A stretch of DNA of 64,000 nucleotides from Pardosa pseudoannulata (lineage: Eukaryota; Arthropoda; Arachnida; Araneae; Lycosidae). The translations under genes were made by a program, and so were the position numbers. Positions 60,280 through 64,000 of this stretch are shown here, one piece after another. Below the pieces are notes generated by a model. The model saw only the letters and a program-made list of their open reading frames with translations. It did not search any database and was not told the origin of the DNA. Numbering within the stretch: the stretch's first letter is position 1; each line of letters opens with the position of its first letter. The stretch is from the NCBI GenBank assembly GCA_032207245.1, contig CM063499.1, positions 81,524,104 through 81,588,103 of the forward strand. The letters run 5' to 3'.

Positions 60280-62960
60280 CTAAAAAAGAAAATCAGATTT
60301 AATAATACACACTAAAATTAAGAATTTTTTAAAATTACACTAAAACATTGAAGTTAAATCTAATATATTCTTCCTTATTGACTAAAACACTAGATCCATA
60401 AAACACCTTATAGAACAGAGGTTCTCAACTTTTTCTAGGCCACCACCCCATCTACAAGGAAAAAAAAAATTCTGTGAGATTATTCACAAAATAATCGCCA
60501 AATTTGGCTATCTACTGCACCTTTATGGCAACCCTAAAACTTGTGGTTGTCTGTATGTTTTGTTTTATTTTGTATTAGTTGTTGTGTTGTTCCTGTGATT
60601 GGATAAAGATGTGTTGGTGTAAAGTTGGTCTTCTCTTTCCATTTTCTCCGACTTCCATTGCGCCCTGGGCTCACAAATAGCTTAAGTAAATAAAGTATCT
60701 ATAAACATATAATATAAATCACATTCCGTTTAAATACTTTAAGCAGCATTATTAAATAATGTGTGTTGCTACTTCGTTAATTTCATGAATTAGTCTTAAC
60801 AACAAAAAAAACCTCTGTCCCAGGATACTAACTCTCGAAAGTGACTGCCGGCCTCAGAGATAAGCGCGGGTTTGCGCTTCCTGTCGCGAAAGGGTTAAAA
60901 ACCACAAAAAGAAATTAAAATGACCATCAGATGTAGCAAAAAATTATTTTAAACTTAAAAATAAGCATAAAATCAATCATTTGCAAATCTTTACATCCAG
61001 TGACATGTAGGTGTTCCAATACACTTACAGTTAATTTGGAACTAAAACCCATGCTCAAATACAATGCAGAAAATGCAATTAAAAATTTCTGGTCAGGGGT
61101 GGCCAAAAGGTGGCCCATGATGAAATTTACGAAATTTTTAATTGAAAAAAATTATTGCATTTATGATAGCAAATATAATATTCAACTAGATTAAGAATTT
61201 AAAGCCCAACTCAGTACAATCATGTTTAAAATACCCTGGAATCATTCTGTACAATCAAAATGAAACTTAAGTGACAGATACAAAACTGAATTTAGGTATA
61301 CATATACCTAGTGACAAAATTAATTTTTAACGCTTTTTTTACAAGATAAAAATTTATGAGAGCTAGATAAAATGTTACTCATGAAAACAGTAAGTATTTT
61401 AAAAGTATTTTACTATTTTTCTAAATAGGAAGATACATCATAGTTGCCCACCATTCGCATTTTAACGGTCCCAATTTGATTCTGAAGCTACCTCCCCCCA
61501 TGGAAAGCTTCAATCCCATTGAGTGGACAATATTGTTCCCATTGGGAACCTATGAACTAGAATATTATGTATGTATTCATATATTTACTACAAGTATGTA
61601 TGTATATGACCTTAGTTAGTACAAAAGAGAAATCAATATATATTCAATATGCAATTTTATAAAACATGGATTGTACCTTGAAATTAAATATAGACAGGCA
61701 TTGTATCGATAACAGAAATTGTATAATTTTCCAATAAAAGATTATCGCGGGTCTTATAATTGATATAAACCGACATAGTTTCTATACAACAATGAAACCA
61801 TAAGTGATAACAAGAAAATGTTTAAATGGTTAACAAATGCATCCAGAAAAGTCTACACAAATGATTTCTTCATTTTGATGAGGTAAGTATTAACTAAAAT
61901 CAGTACATAAAACAAAAAAACATCACAGCATAAATGTTGTGATGGGATAAGTTGAAATATTTAGTTAATAATGAACTTTGATAGTTGAAATTTAATACAG
62001 TAATCAATTTTACATTCCTTAAACATACTCTGAAGGCGAAATAGTATGGTGTTATGGAAATTAACCATTAATGATGGTGTATAATCCTATGTTGATAATA
62101 AAAATACAGAAGAATTAAAATATAACTTCTTCCTCCTATCTCCTCTTAAAACTGTTTGATAAACTCAGTTGAAAAATTGGAAAATTTAACACATTAAATC
62201 GCACAACATCATATTATATTTAAGTAAATGATTTTTACTTCTTTTTATCTAAAATTTAAAACTCTGCCCTAGCTAAATGGCAGGGCCAGCCAGAGGAACA
62301 AAATTAAAATAAAACAAAAATAAAATAAAAACAATAAAAATAAAAAAAAACCTTAAAAACAATTTTGATTACTTGAATCTAGAAAATAAATGAGTAGTAA
62401 AATTAAATATGACAGGAAATGTTAGGTACTTATTAGTAAATACTAATTTTAGTAAGTTCAATTTCATTAGTTCAATAAAAATGCAGATTTTGTTTGCCAA
62501 TAAAATAATTTTATGTAAATCTGTATTATAGTCATAATTCAAGTCCTTTTATTGTTTGATATGGTTATCTTAAAGAAGCAGTATTTTTGCCTATGGTGGT
62601 AAAATGCTAAAGCCATTTCCCCATATAAATGTCATAAAATTAATTCAGTAAATGCTCCCTTGCTATTAAAATATGTATAAACTCTTTCTAATACCATACA
62701 GATCTTTTCGAAAGTTTATCAGCTGCAAAATAATAATCTCATTTGCCAACTTTTAAAAATTTACATCAGTACAACTTTTAGGGTGGTTAGCTGGTTAATT
62801 AATTCTTAGTGGCATAAGTAACTAATTTTTTATTTACCAGGAAAATTGTAATCAAAAGTGAATGTATAATTAATAAAATTTATAGCATTTATCATATATG
62901 ATAAACTTTGATTATGGAAAAACACAAAATTAAACTAAATTTCAAACTTCTAACATCTAT
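60280..62960. other. G-alpha-s intron (minus strand gene)
   Basis: Contains a truncated hAT-like start near 60417, the piggyBac-like fragment 60676-60894, and a possible hAT remnant from caggggtggccaa (61095) to ttgcccacc (about 61451). I saw no upstream G-alpha-s exon here. Confidence 0.5.
60676..60894. mobile_element. piggyBac-like element, copy 3 (truncated)
   Basis: Matches the last ~220 bases of the 11172-12223 element (aatagcttaagtaaataaag ... gcgaaaggg) and ends at TTAA 60895-60898. The other end is missing; upstream sequence begins like another hAT end (cagaggttctcaac near 60417). Confidence 0.75.
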
Positions 62961-62964
62961 TTAA

Positions 62965-63473
62965 CCCTTTAAAGGACAGTGGTTTCGCAGCAAAACCAGC
63001 TGTTAAAATTGCTTTTTATCTTCTTTTTAAAGATATATTAATGACTTTTTAGATTTTGTAAGTTTGGGCCACTTTAAATTATCAATAGATAGTGGCATTG
63101 CACATAATTTATTTTCACTTTCAAATATACATTTTTAAAATTGCTTTGCTTGAAACAATCAGGAATTCTATTTTCTTCTTTTATAATCCCAAATAAAAGT
63201 ATTTACAAAAAACAACACTTATAAATTATTTATATATTTATGGCATCATAATAATAAATAATTATTTTTCCAATCTATTTCAATTTCAGAGAAGTTTTTA
63301 TTTTCACGCCGTACAAGGGGTGGGTTTCACAGTTAAACCACCTCTCACATCTACAACCCCTGAAGGAATGTAAATTTTTTTTTCACTAATTTCGCATTTA
63401 TAAGGTTTATAAATAAAATTATAAACTATTTCCATTAAAAGCCAAAGTTAATTTAGGAGTAAACTTTAAAGGG
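62965..63473. mobile_element. piggyBac-like MITE
   Basis: 509 bp with TTAA at 62961-62964 and 63474-63477 and perfect CCCTTTAAAG / CTTTAAAGGG ends. Likely within an intron of the G-alpha-s gene. No coding capacity. Confidence 0.85.
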
Positions 63474-64000
63474 TTAAAAGAATTATTAAATAAGATGTTA
63501 AAAATTATCAAACTATGAATTATCAAGCTTTCCTTTTAAGTTTTTTTTTTTTTTTTAATATTCCAAATTTTTTAAACAGCCATATTTAAAGAGCCCTAAT
63601 GAAACTGAGCTGAGAGAGCATTTTTAATTAAAAAATTAATTACAAATTCAATACCCATACACAAGATGAAATGGGAAAAATTATTCCTTGGACTATAAAA
63701 AGTAAACACAACCAATGTTTTTACTTTATGTGCTAGAAGAGATTGGCTTTAAGTCTGGTAATGGTATCTGAAGCTAGCATATTTTCCCTATTCATTTTAA
63801 TGTCTATGATTTGTGCTATCTGTACTAGACTTTATGTCAGTTTTTTTCATTTACAAGATTGAAGAAAAAGAAATCCTTATATGGCACCTTTCAAATTTTG
63901 GGTGATAGAGTTTTCTAAAAAATTTTAACAACTACTCAACTTTTTACCATAAATAAAATATTTTAAAAAGGTGAACTGTGGTTCTTCACCTCTGCAATAA
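63474..64000. other. G-alpha-s intron or flank, nothing recognised
   Basis: AT-rich, no open frame or repeat end seen apart from the T-tract at 63541-63556. Confidence 0.4.

Noticed and set aside
61000..61194. Frames around a caggggtggccaa sequence
   Set aside because: Looks like a degraded hAT end within the G-alpha-s intron; no coding support.

Overview
This is an AT-rich eukaryotic nuclear window. Genes are cut into many short exons, separated by introns full of degraded transposons and (TA)n/(TG)n microsatellites. The protein families (Pez-type tyrosine phosphatase, RBM34, G-alpha-s), the large introns and the mix of piggyBac-, hAT-, pogo- and LTR-type repeats suggest an arthropod. An arachnid would fit, but that is a guess from style and not something the sequence proves. 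No bacterial genes, CRISPR arrays or operons are present.

Three host genes can be read. (1) About 2.4-26.9 kb, plus strand: the 3' part of a Pez/PTPN14/PTPN21-type protein tyrosine phosphatase. Ten phase-compatible exons encode the C-terminal 765 residues: a Ser/Pro-rich linker with a PPxY motif, then a complete catalytic domain with WPD and HCSAGVGRSG loops. The FERM half lies before the window. (2) 29.2-46.0 kb, minus strand, converging on gene 1: a complete RBM34/Nop12-type nucleolar RNA-binding protein, 10 coding exons and 560 residues, with two RRMs. (3) 60.13-60.28 kb, minus strand: the last coding exon of the G-protein alpha-s subunit; the rest lies beyond the right edge. The 49-60 kb stretch contains no gene I can support and may partly be G-alpha-s 3' UTR.

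The most notable structure is a roughly 2.9-kb duplication inside the phosphatase gene (15.64-17.63 kb and 18.60-20.46 kb). It gives two identical copies of one 43-codon catalytic-domain exon and a truncated copy of the next exon. A piggyBac transposase relic sits at the junction. The TTAA that the transposon used is intact at the other copy, which suggests duplication followed by precise excision. Each copied exon is followed by a 38-bp-arm hairpin.

The repeat content is rich and often has readable boundaries: about ten TTAA-flanked piggyBac-like elements, one nested inside an hAT element with a perfect 8-bp target duplication; three solo LTRs with 4-5 bp target duplications; a tRNA-derived SINE family, two copies with 14-15 bp target duplications; a CAGGGTTCCC-type non-autonomous hAT family; a pogo/Tigger-like element; and hAT and IS1595/Merlin-like transposase fragments. 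G-alpha-s carries His instead of the usual Arg at the sixth residue from its C-terminus, a receptor-coupling position. All exon calls come from reading frames, splice consensus and family similarity by eye; no alignment or transcript data were available.
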